DNA from: Aquipuribacter hungaricus | GTDB taxonomy: Bacteria > Actinomycetota > Actinomycetes > Actinomycetales > JBBAYJ01 | Strand: one strand, 5' to 3' | Assembly: GCF_042663885.1 (NCBI RefSeq) | Contig: NZ_JBHSXV010000001.1 | DNA length: 64,000 nt | Part shown: one piece after another, positions 7,914 to 14,823 of the stretch | Layout: each line of letters opens with the position of its first letter | Numbering within the stretch: position 1 is the first letter of the stretch | The notes under the pieces: model-generated | What the model was told of the DNA's origin: nothing | Databases searched by the model: none | What the model saw: the letters and a program-made list of their open reading frames with translations, nothing else | Position numbers and translations under genes: made by a program

Positions 7914-9022
7914 GCGGTCAGCCGCTCCACGACGTGGTCGACGCAGGCGAGCAGCGCCTCCACGTCGGCCGGCTCGACCGAGGGGAAGGTGCCGACCCGG
8001 AGCTGGTTGCGGCCGAGCTTCCGGTACGGCTCGGTGTCGACCACGCCGTGGGCCCGCAGCACCCGGCCGACCTCGGCGGCGTCGACCCCGTCGAGGTCGA
8101 CGGTCGCGACGACCGGGCTGCGCAGGGCGGGGTCGGCGACGGAGGGCGAGGCCCACGGTCGCTGCTCGGCCCAGGAGTAGACGAGGTCGGAGGAGGTGCG
8201 GCTGCGCCGGGCGGCCCACGCCAGCCCGCCCTGGTCGAGCAGCCAGGTCACCTGCTCGGCGAGCATGACCAGGGTCGCCAGCGCGGGGGTGTTGACGGTC
8301 TCGTCCTTGCGCGAGGACGCGAGCGCGGCGGTCAGCGACAGCGACGGCGGCACCCAGCGCTCCGTCGTCGACAGGCGGGCGGCCCGCTCCAGGGCGGCCG
8401 GCGACAGCAGCGCGAGCCACAGCCCGCCGTCGGAGCCGAACGCCTTCTGCGGCGCGAAGTAGTAGGCGTCGGCCTGCGACACGTCCACCTCGACCCCGCC
8501 GGCGGCGGAGGTGGCGTCGACGAGCAGCAGCGCCCCGTCGTCCGCGCCCTGCACCCGCTCGACCGGGGCGATCACGCCGGTCGAGGTCTCGTTGTGCGCC
8601 CAGGCGTAGGTGTCGACGCCGCGCACGGCGTGCGGGCGGGCCAGCTGCCCGGGCGGGGCCACGACGTGGTCGGACCCGGCGACGAACGGGGCCTGGGCGG
8701 TGGCGGTGGCGAACTTCCCGCCGAACTCGCCGTGGACGAGGTGCTGCACGTGCCGGTCGACGAGGCAGCAGGTCGCGACGTCCCAGAAGACCGTGGACCC
8801 GCCGTTGCCGAGGACGACCTCGTAGCCCTCCGGCAGGTCGAACAGCTCGGCCATGCCGTGGCGGACCGTGCGGACGAGGGCCCGCACCGGCTCCTGGCGG
8901 TGCGACGTGCCCAGCAGGCGCGCACCGGCGGCCGTGAGCGCGTCGACCTGGGCGGGGCGGACACGGCTCGGGCCTGAGCCGAACCGTCCGTCGGCGGGCA
9001 GCAGCTCCGCGGGGATCTCCAC
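7910..9022 (-). CDS. serC: Phosphoserine aminotransferase SerC
   Basis: 370 residues. PLP-dependent class V aminotransferase that converts 3-phosphohydroxypyruvate and glutamate to phosphoserine in the serine pathway. The start LLPADGRFGSGPSRVRP is characteristic of the actinobacterial SerC form. The PLP Lys lies in YYFAPQKAFGSDGG, with GNGGSTVFWDVA and AHNETSTG around the active site. The GTG at 9022 is chosen since the family start (EIPAELLPADGRFG) begins there and GACGAT lies six bases upstream. It is divergent from pdxH, which makes its PLP cofactor; the starts are 77 bases apart. Confidence 0.92.
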   Translation of the reverse strand: MEIPAELLPADGRFGSGPSRVRPAQVDALTAAGARLLGTSHRQEPVRALVRTVRHGMAELFDLPEGYEVVLGNGGSTVFWDVATCCLVDRHVQHLVHGEFGGKFATATAQAPFVAGSDHVVAPPGQLARPHAVRGVDTYAWAHNETSTGVIAPVERVQGADDGALLLVDATSAAGGVEVDVSQADAYYFAPQKAFGSDGGLWLALLSPAALERAARLSTTERWVPPSLSLTAALASSRKDETVNTPALATLVMLAEQVTWLLDQGGLAWAARRSRTSSDLVYSWAEQRPWASPSVADPALRSPVVATVDLDGVDAAEVGRVLRAHGVVDTEPYRKLGRNQLRVGTFPSVEPADVEALLACVDHVVERLTA

Positions 9023-9099
9023 GGCGGCATCGTCCCAGCCGCGGGGCGACCGGCCGCCCCCCGCCCGGACCGCGGGCACCGCTGGGCGAGGATGGCGCC

Positions 9100-9843
9100 G
9101 TGCCCGACGCCACGACGCCGCCCGGTCCCACCCCGCCGCCCGCCGAGCCGGCCACCCCGCAGGGGCACCAGGCCGACCTGGCCGCCCTGCGGGTGAGCTA
9201 CACCTCGGGGGCGCTGGACGAGGCCGACCTCGCCGCCACCCCGCTCGCGCAGTTCCGCGCCTGGTTCGACGACGCCGCCGCGAGCCCGGCGGTGGTCGAG
9301 CCCAACGCCGTGGTCGTCGCCACCGCCGGGCCGACCGGGCCGTCGGTGCGCACGGTGCTGCTCAAGGGCCTGGACGGGGCGGGCTTCCGGTTCTACACGG
9401 GGCTCGGCTCGCGCAAGGCACGCGACCTGGCGGCCGACCCGCGGGCCGCCCTGCTGTTCGCGTGGGTGCCGCTGCAGCGCCAGGTCTCCGTCCGGGGGCC
9501 GGTCGGGCCGCTGCCCCGCGAGGAGGTGCTCGCCTACTTCACCAGCCGCCCGTACGGCTCGCGCATCGGGGCGTGGGTGTCCGAGCAGTCGGCCCCGGTC
9601 GACCGGCGGGAGGTGCTGGAGGAGCGGGAGGCGGAGCTGCGGCGGCGCTGGCCGGACACCGGCTCGCCCGACGACGTCCCGCTGCCGGACCACTGGGGCG
9701 GGTTCCTCGTCCGCGCCGCGGAGGTCGAGCTGTGGCAGGGCCGCGCGTCGCGGCTGCACGACCGGCTCGTCTACGTCGCGCGGGAGGGCACGGGCCGGCT
9801 CGACGTCGCCGGGGACTGGCGGGTCGAGCGCCGCCAGCCCTGA
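9100..9843 (+). CDS. pdxH: Pyridoxamine/pyridoxine 5'-phosphate oxidase PdxH
   Basis: 247 residues. FMN enzyme that oxidises PNP or PMP to pyridoxal phosphate. Family signatures are SVRTVLLKGLDGAGFRFYT, SRKARDL, ALLFAWVPLQRQVSVRG, SEQSAPVD and the C-terminal RLHDRLVY...WRVERRQP (the usual R-L-x-P end is here RRQP). The first ~25 residues are a Pro-rich extension. The GTG start has GAGGAT six bases upstream. It shares an intergenic region with serC, whose product needs PLP. Confidence 0.93.
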   Translation: MPDATTPPGPTPPPAEPATPQGHQADLAALRVSYTSGALDEADLAATPLAQFRAWFDDAAASPAVVEPNAVVVATAGPTGPSVRTVLLKGLDGAGFRFYTGLGSRKARDLAADPRAALLFAWVPLQRQVSVRGPVGPLPREEVLAYFTSRPYGSRIGAWVSEQSAPVDRREVLEEREAELRRRWPDTGSPDDVPLPDHWGGFLVRAAEVELWQGRASRLHDRLVYVAREGTGRLDVAGDWRVERRQP

Positions 9844-9952
9844 GCGCGCGCCGGTCGGGACCCGGACGAGCCGGGCGGGCTGGTCGAGCGGGTGGGCGGA
9901 CGACCGGGACAGGGCGCCGATGAGTCCGGGCCGGTCGCGAGGTCTCCCCGGC

Positions 9953-10288
9953 ATGACCGTCACCTCCGTCCTCGCCCAGGCAGCCGTCACCGACCTGGAG
10001 GCCGCCGAGGGGTGGTGGACCGCGCTGCTGGGCAGGGGGCCGGACCTGCGCCCGATGGACGGCCTGCTCGAGTGGCACCTGGTCGGGGGCTCCGGCGTCC
10101 AGGTGTGGCGGGAGCCGGCCCGTGCCGGGCGCTCGACCGTCGTGCTCGGGGTGACCGACGTGGCGGCCGCAGCCGCCGCGGCCACGGCGGCGGTCCTCGG
10201 TCCGGCGGAGCCGCAGGACGGGGGCGGCGGCCGGGTGGTCGTGCTCGCCGACCCGGACGGCACCCGCGTGGTGCTCGTCGGCGCGTAG
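9953..10288 (+). CDS. VOC-superfamily (glyoxalase-like) protein
   Basis: 111 residues, one vicinal-oxygen-chelate domain: TSVLAQAAVTDLEAAEGWWTALLG at the start and GRVVVLADPDGTRVVLVG at the end (the DPDGN-like signature). Members range from glyoxalase to dioxygenase and resistance proteins; nothing assigns a substrate. The ATG at 9953 has GAGG nine bases upstream. An in-frame ATG at 9920 is an alternative. Confidence 0.7.
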   Translation: MTVTSVLAQAAVTDLEAAEGWWTALLGRGPDLRPMDGLLEWHLVGGSGVQVWREPARAGRSTVVLGVTDVAAAAAAATAAVLGPAEPQDGGGGRVVVLADPDGTRVVLVGA

Positions 10289-10318
10289 CCATCACGGGGA
10301 GGACAGGGGGCATGGGAC

Positions 10319-10383
10319 AGCCCCCGGGGTCGTGACCCTGATGGGCCACGTGCCGCGTGGACGAGGTGCGGCACCCGGGGGCT
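10319..10383. terminator. Nested GC-rich hairpin
   Basis: Outer arms AGCCCCCGGG (10319-10328) and CCCGGGGGCT (10374-10383) enclose inner arms GTGCCGC (10350-10356) and GCGGCAC (10368-10374). It lies 30 bases past the VOC stop on the plus strand and at the 3' end of the mini-gene locus on the minus strand, so it could terminate either. No T-tract is present, as usual in this GC range. Confidence 0.55.
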
Positions 10384-10386
10384 GCG

Positions 10387-10447
10387 GTGGCTGACGGGGA
10401 TTAGCCGACAGTCAGGTCCTGGCGGGCCGCGTCAGCGGTCAGCCACC
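10387..10447 (-). promoter_or_regulatory. Attenuator-like inverted repeat overlapping a mini-ORF
   Basis: GGTGGCTGAC (10387-10396) and GTCAGCCACC (10438-10447) are perfect 10-base complements. On the minus strand the arm at 10447-10438 covers the last codons of the 12-residue mini-ORF, so ribosome position on the mini-ORF would decide whether this stem forms. The GC-rich hairpin at 10383-10319 follows directly downstream. Confidence 0.45.
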
Positions 10448-10470
10448 TCACAAGTCCGAGAGTTCTTCAC
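10432..10470 (-). CDS. Candidate 12-residue peptide (mini-ORF) with very strong Shine-Dalgarno
   Basis: GTG at 10470 to TGA at 10434-10432 encodes VKNSRTCEVADR. Its ribosome site, complementary to plus-strand bases 10476-10489, is an almost full-length match to the 16S 3' end (AAGGGAGGTGATCC), far stronger than at any other gene in the window. No gene follows on this strand for more than 1 kb, so it is not an ordinary leader peptide. It may be a dual-function small RNA or a stand-alone translated short gene. I do not recognise the peptide. Confidence 0.4.
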   Translation of the reverse strand: MKNSRTCEVADR

Positions 10471-10605
10471 AGCTCGGATCACCTCCCTTCCGTGTGGGAG
10501 GACCGTACGTCGCGCCCGAGCCGGACGTCCAGCGCTTTTCGGCCACGGCGAGCACCGGGCCGGGTCGCGCGCGGACCGGGACGTACCGGACGCCGTCCGT
10601 CGTCC

Positions 10606-12063
10606 TCAGCCGGTGACCTCGGCCAGGCGTGCCAGCGCCTCCGTGCGCTCGGCGGCGTGGTCGACGACCCGCTCGGGGTAGCCGTGCGCGTACCCGTCGG
10701 CCACCTCCCACGGCGTGTGCGCCTTCCCGCCCGCCAGGTGCGCGAGCTCGGGCACGTACCGGCGGACGTACTCCCCGTCCGGGTCGAACTTCTGGCCCTG
10801 CGTCACGGGGTTGAACACGCGGAAGTACGGGGCGGCGTCGGTCCCCGAGCCCGCGACCCACTGCCAGCCGTGGTTGTTGCTGGCCAGGTCCCCGTCGCGC
10901 AGCATCTGCATGAAGTACCGCGCCCCGTGCTGCCACTCCACGTGCAGGTCCTTGACGAGGAAGCTCGCCACGATCATCCGCACCCGGTTGTGCACCCAGG
11001 CCTCGGCGTGGAGCTGGCGCATCCCGGCGTCGACCATCGGGTAGCCGGTCCGCCCCTCCTGCCAGGCCAGCAGCCGCTCCGCCCCGGTGCCCCGGCGGAC
11101 GTCGTCGTGGCGCATGGACGCCAGCTGCGGTCGCAGGTACTCCCGCGCGCTGTCGGGGCGGTGCCACAGCACGTCGGCGTAGAACTCCCGCCACGCCAGC
11201 TCCGTGCGGTACGTCTCGACCGACTCGCGCTGCTCCTGGCCCAGCGACCCGTCCTGCAGCAGCGCGGCGAGGTCCGCGAGCAGGGTGCGCGGGTGCACCT
11301 CGCCGTACTTCAGGTGCGCGCTCATCGTCGACGTGCCTGCCGTCGCCGGCAGGTTCCGCGCGGGCCCGTAGCCGTGGACCTTCTCCTCCAGGAACCGGTG
11401 CCAGGTCTGCTGCGCCGCGGCCTCGCCGGCCTCCGGGAGCACGGTGCCGCCGAGGTCGGGCTCCTCGGGCCACTCCCGCCCGGGCACCCGCTGCCACGCG
11501 ACCTGACCGGCCGAGCCGTCGACCGGCGCCGCAGGGGTCGCCCACCCCTGCCGCTGCCAGGCCCGCGAGAAGGGCGAGAACACCTTGTACGCCTCGCCGC
11601 TGCCGTTGCGCACGGTGCCGGGCGCGACGGCGTACGGGGAGCCGGTCGCGACCATCCGCCCGCCCGCCTGCTCCATCGCCACGGCCACCGCGCTGTCGCG
11701 CCGGCGCCCGTAGGGGCCGTAGTCGGCGCTCACGTGCACCTCGTCGGCCCCGGCCTCGCGCGCGACCTCCGGCACCACCTGCACGGGGTCGCCCTCGCGG
11801 ACGACGAGCCCGCCGCCCAGGGCGTCGTCGAGCGCGTGCAGCGAGCGCAGCAGCCAGGCGCGCCGGGGGTCGCCCGAGGGCCCCCACAGCGACGGGTCGA
11901 CGACGAAGAGCGGCACGACGCCCCTGCTGCCGGGCGGCTCGTGCCCGTCGCTGCCCGAGGCGGCGAGCAGGGCGGGGTGGTCGGCGAGGCGCAGGTCGCG
12001 GCGGAACCACAGGACGGCCGCACCGTCACCGCCGGGAGCTGCCGGGACGCGGTCGGCGGGCAT
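10606..12063 (-). CDS. phr: Deoxyribodipyrimidine photolyase
   Basis: 485 residues, full length for class I photolyase. It has an N-terminal DNA-photolyase Rossmann domain (VLWFRRDLRLADHPAL...) and a C-terminal FAD-binding domain (LAWREFYADVLWHRPDS, GYPMVDAGMRQL, WVHNRVRMIVASFLVKDL, NNHGWQWVAGSGTDAAPYFRVFNP). It repairs UV cyclobutane dimers with blue light. The FAD and DNA-contact motifs look intact, favouring repair function over a cryptochrome role. The ATG at 12063 has TAGGTT six bases upstream (leaderless). The antenna type cannot be told from sequence alone. Confidence 0.93.
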   Translation of the reverse strand: MPADRVPAAPGGDGAAVLWFRRDLRLADHPALLAASGSDGHEPPGSRGVVPLFVVDPSLWGPSGDPRRAWLLRSLHALDDALGGGLVVREGDPVQVVPEVAREAGADEVHVSADYGPYGRRRDSAVAVAMEQAGGRMVATGSPYAVAPGTVRNGSGEAYKVFSPFSRAWQRQGWATPAAPVDGSAGQVAWQRVPGREWPEEPDLGGTVLPEAGEAAAQQTWHRFLEEKVHGYGPARNLPATAGTSTMSAHLKYGEVHPRTLLADLAALLQDGSLGQEQRESVETYRTELAWREFYADVLWHRPDSAREYLRPQLASMRHDDVRRGTGAERLLAWQEGRTGYPMVDAGMRQLHAEAWVHNRVRMIVASFLVKDLHVEWQHGARYFMQMLRDGDLASNNHGWQWVAGSGTDAAPYFRVFNPVTQGQKFDPDGEYVRRYVPELAHLAGGKAHTPWEVADGYAHGYPERVVDHAAERTEALARLAEVTG

Positions 12064-12170
12064 GCCGGGAACCTATGCCGGGGCCCCGGGCCCCGCGACC
12101 GCTGGGGCGGGGCGCGACCCGTCCGACAACCTCCTGGCCGGGGGCGGGTGGTGCGGGTTACCGTCGTCCC

Positions 12171-12398
12171 GTGCACGGTCCTCGCCGTCAGGTGCGGGCC
12201 CGCGGTCGTGGGCAGGTCCCCGCCGGGCCCGGGGCGCCCGCGCGCGCCGGCGGTCCGGGCGGGACGAGGCACGTCTTCGTCCGTCGGCATGTGCCCGCCG
12301 GTCTGCTCGTCCAGGCGTCGTCCCGTCCGGGGCGGCGCCTTCGTCGTCCCGGGGGCACCTGCCAGGTGCTCCCGCGGCCGCTGCGAGGGAGGTCCTAG
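12171..12398 (+). CDS. Possible upstream ORF of the HNH gene (75 aa, Arg-rich)
   Basis: The GTG at 12171 has TACCGT six bases upstream, the leaderless layout used widely here. The frame stays open to a TAG that directly touches the GTG of the HNH gene, whose Shine-Dalgarno lies inside it. The product would be Arg/Gly/Pro-rich and matches no family I know. Third-position GC is clearly lower than in neighbouring genes, which argues against a conserved protein. The rest of the 335-base gap (12064-12170) shows nothing else. Confidence 0.3.
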   Translation: MHGPRRQVRARGRGQVPAGPGAPARAGGPGGTRHVFVRRHVPAGLLVQASSRPGRRLRRPGGTCQVLPRPLRGRS

Positions 12399-12896
12399 GT
12401 GCGGACCCTGGTGCTCAACGCCGGCTACGAGCCGCTGGCCGTGGTGTCGTTCCGGCGCGCCGTCGTGCTGGTCCTCGCGGGCAAGGCGACGGTGCTGGCC
12501 GCCCACACCGACGAGGTCGTGTCGACGTCCAGCCGCTTCGTGCGGCCGTCGGTGATCATCCTGCGCCGCTACATCCGGGCGCCCTACAGCACGAGCGTCC
12601 CGGTGAGCCGGCGCGGCGTGCTGCGCCGCGACGGGCACCGCTGCACCTACTGCGGGGCTGCCGCCACGACCGTCGACCACGTCATGCCCCGCAGCCGCGG
12701 CGGCGCCGACACCTGGGCCAACCTCGTGGCGTGCTGCGTGCGGTGCAACAACGTCAAGGGCAACCGCACCGCCGACGAGATGGGCTGGACGATGCGGAGC
12801 CGCCCCTACGCGCCGCGCGGGGCGGCCTGGGTGGTCCGCGGCGCCGAGCAGCGGGACCCGGCCTGGGAGGACTTCCTCTCCCCGGTCGCCGCCTGA
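12399..12896 (+). CDS. HNH endonuclease family protein
   Basis: 165 residues. The family start VRTLVLNAGYEPLAVVSFRRAVVLVL is common to a well-conserved actinobacterial HNH group. The nuclease core is CTYCG..ATTVDHVMPRSRGG...NLVACCVRCNNVKGNRT, with paired CxxC zinc sites and the H-N-H residues (DH, N, N/K). It likely cuts DNA with a divalent metal; whether it acts in repair, restriction or another process is not known. The GTG at 12399 has a GGGAGGT ribosome site seven bases upstream. Confidence 0.85.
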   Translation: MRTLVLNAGYEPLAVVSFRRAVVLVLAGKATVLAAHTDEVVSTSSRFVRPSVIILRRYIRAPYSTSVPVSRRGVLRRDGHRCTYCGAAATTVDHVMPRSRGGADTWANLVACCVRCNNVKGNRTADEMGWTMRSRPYAPRGAAWVVRGAEQRDPAWEDFLSPVAA

Positions 12897-12960
12897 CCCC
12901 GGCTCCTCGGGCAGGGGCCCCGGCTCGACGGGCGGGGGCCCCGGCGGCACGATCGGCCGG

Positions 12961-14814
12961 GTGACCTCCCTCGCCTCGACCCGTCCCGAGCTCGCCGGCA
13001 CGTTCGGCATGGTGGCCAGCACGCACTGGCTGGCCACCGCCGTCGGGCAGTCGGTGCTCGAGCGCGGGGGCAACGCCTACGACGCGGCGGCCGCGGCGGG
13101 GTTCGTGCTCCAGGTGGTCGAGCCCCACCTCAACGGCCCGGCCGGCGAGGTGCCCGTGGTGCACAAGCCGGCCGGCGCCCCGGTGCAGGTGGTGTGCGGG
13201 CAGGGCGTCGCGCCGGCCGCCGCCACCCCGGAGGTCTTCGCCGACCTGGGGCTGGACCACGTGCCCGGCACCGGCCTGCTCGCCGCGACCGTCCCCGGCT
13301 CGTTCGGCGCCTGGGCGCTGCTGGTCCAGCGCTGGGGCACGTGGTCGGTGGCCGACGTCCTCGCCCCGGCCGTCGGCCTCGCCGAGGACGGCGCCCCCGT
13401 GCTCGACCGGGTCGCCTCGACCGTGGCGCGGATGGCCGGGCACTTCCGCGAGCACTGGCAGCCCTCCGCCGAGACCTACCTCGTGGGCGACGGCCCCGAC
13501 GGGGCGCCGCTGCCGGGGTCGCGGCTGCGCCTGCCCGGCCTGGCCGCGACGTACCGGCGCGTGGTGGCCGAGGCCGGCACCGGTGACCGGGAGGAGCAGT
13601 GGGAGCGGGCGCGCGCGGCCTGGTACTCCGGCTTCGTCGCCGAGGCCGTCGACGAGTTCTGCTCCGGCACGGCGTGGCTGGACACCAGCGGCGAGGTGCA
13701 CGGCGGCCTGCTGCGCGGCGACGACATGGCCGCCTGGCGCGCCACGGTCGAGGAGCCGGCGACCGGCGCGTACCGCGACCTCACCGTCTGCAAGACCGGC
13801 ACGTGGGGCCAGGGCCCGGTCATGCTGCAGACCCTCGGCGTGCTCGACGCGCTCGGCGTCGGCGACGAGCCGCTGCGGGACGCCGACGGCGAGGAGGACC
13901 CCGCCTGGCTGCACGCCTGGGTCGAGGCGACCAAGCTGGCGATGGCCGACCGGGAGGCCTGGTACGGCGACTCCGCCGACGACCCGGTGCCCGTCGAGGA
14001 GCTCGTCGACCCGGCGTACCTGCGCGCGCGTGCGGGGCTGGTCGGCGACCGCGCCGACCTGGGTCTGCGGCCGGGCTCGCCCGGGGGGCGCGTCCCGCGG
14101 CTGCCCGTCGTCGTCACCGACCCGACCGGCTCCCGCGCGGCAGCCGGCGGTCCCGGGGCGGGGGAGCCCACGGTGCAGCGGAGCGGCCTCACCCGCGGCG
14201 ACACCGTCCACCTGGACGTGGTCGACCGGTGGGGCAACGTGGTCTCGGCCACCCCGAGCGGGGCGTGGCTGCAGTCCAGCCCGGTCGTGCCGGCGCTCGG
14301 GTTCCCGCTGGGCACGCGGGGGCAGATGTTCCGCACCGAGCCCGGTCTGCCGGCGTCCCTGCGACCGGGGCGGCGGCCGCGGACCACGCTGTCGCCCACC
14401 CTGGTGCTGCGCGAGGGCGAGCCGTGGCTGGCGCTCGGGACGCCGGGCGGGGACCAGCAGGACCAGTGGACGTCGGTGTTCCTCGTCCGCGCCGCCGCGG
14501 CCGCCGAGCACGGCCGCCGCACGGGCGAGCCGCCGGCGCTGCTCACCCCGCTGCAGTCGCTGCTGGACGAGCCCATGCTCCACAGCGACCACGCACCGAG
14601 CTCGTTCCACCCGCGCCTGGCCGAGCCGGGGGTCGTCGTCGTGGAGGACCGGACGTCGCCGACGGTGCTGGACGACCTGCGCCGGCGCGGGCACGACGTC
14701 CGGCCCACCGACGGCTGGCAGCTGGGCCGGACCTGCGTGGTCGGGGTGGAGGGCGGCTTCCTGCGGGCGGCCGCCAACGCCCGCGGCGGCCAGGGGCTCG
14801 CCGCGGGACGCTGA
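12961..14814 (+). CDS. ggt: Gamma-glutamyltransferase family protein
   Basis: 617 residues. Ntn-hydrolase precursor that self-cleaves into large and small subunits. The predicted nucleophile is Thr415 in TRGDTVHLDVVDRWGN, equivalent to the TTH motif of GGT. N-terminal GMVASTHWLATAVG..LERGGNAYDAAAA and C-terminal RPRTTLSPTLVL and TPGGDQQDQW are family motifs. No signal peptide is visible, so it is probably cytoplasmic, like acylase-type GGT relatives. The canonical T-T pair is D-T here. It might act on glutathione, mycothiol-like or other gamma-glutamyl compounds. Confidence 0.85.
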   Translation: MTSLASTRPELAGTFGMVASTHWLATAVGQSVLERGGNAYDAAAAAGFVLQVVEPHLNGPAGEVPVVHKPAGAPVQVVCGQGVAPAAATPEVFADLGLDHVPGTGLLAATVPGSFGAWALLVQRWGTWSVADVLAPAVGLAEDGAPVLDRVASTVARMAGHFREHWQPSAETYLVGDGPDGAPLPGSRLRLPGLAATYRRVVAEAGTGDREEQWERARAAWYSGFVAEAVDEFCSGTAWLDTSGEVHGGLLRGDDMAAWRATVEEPATGAYRDLTVCKTGTWGQGPVMLQTLGVLDALGVGDEPLRDADGEEDPAWLHAWVEATKLAMADREAWYGDSADDPVPVEELVDPAYLRARAGLVGDRADLGLRPGSPGGRVPRLPVVVTDPTGSRAAAGGPGAGEPTVQRSGLTRGDTVHLDVVDRWGNVVSATPSGAWLQSSPVVPALGFPLGTRGQMFRTEPGLPASLRPGRRPRTTLSPTLVLREGEPWLALGTPGGDQQDQWTSVFLVRAAAAAEHGRRTGEPPALLTPLQSLLDEPMLHSDHAPSSFHPRLAEPGVVVVEDRTSPTVLDDLRRRGHDVRPTDGWQLGRTCVVGVEGGFLRAAANARGGQGLAAGR

Positions 14815-14823
14815 CGGGGCGGC

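Noticed and set aside
6660..9155. One long minus-strand frame running through the MFS and serC region
   Set aside because: The MFS protein begins at 7913; the upstream part of that frame is a shadow of serC, which is read in another frame.
10476..10489. Plus-strand sequence resembling the 3' end of 16S rRNA (GGATCACCTCC)
   Set aside because: No rRNA precedes it. It is the complement of a strong ribosome-binding site on the minus strand.
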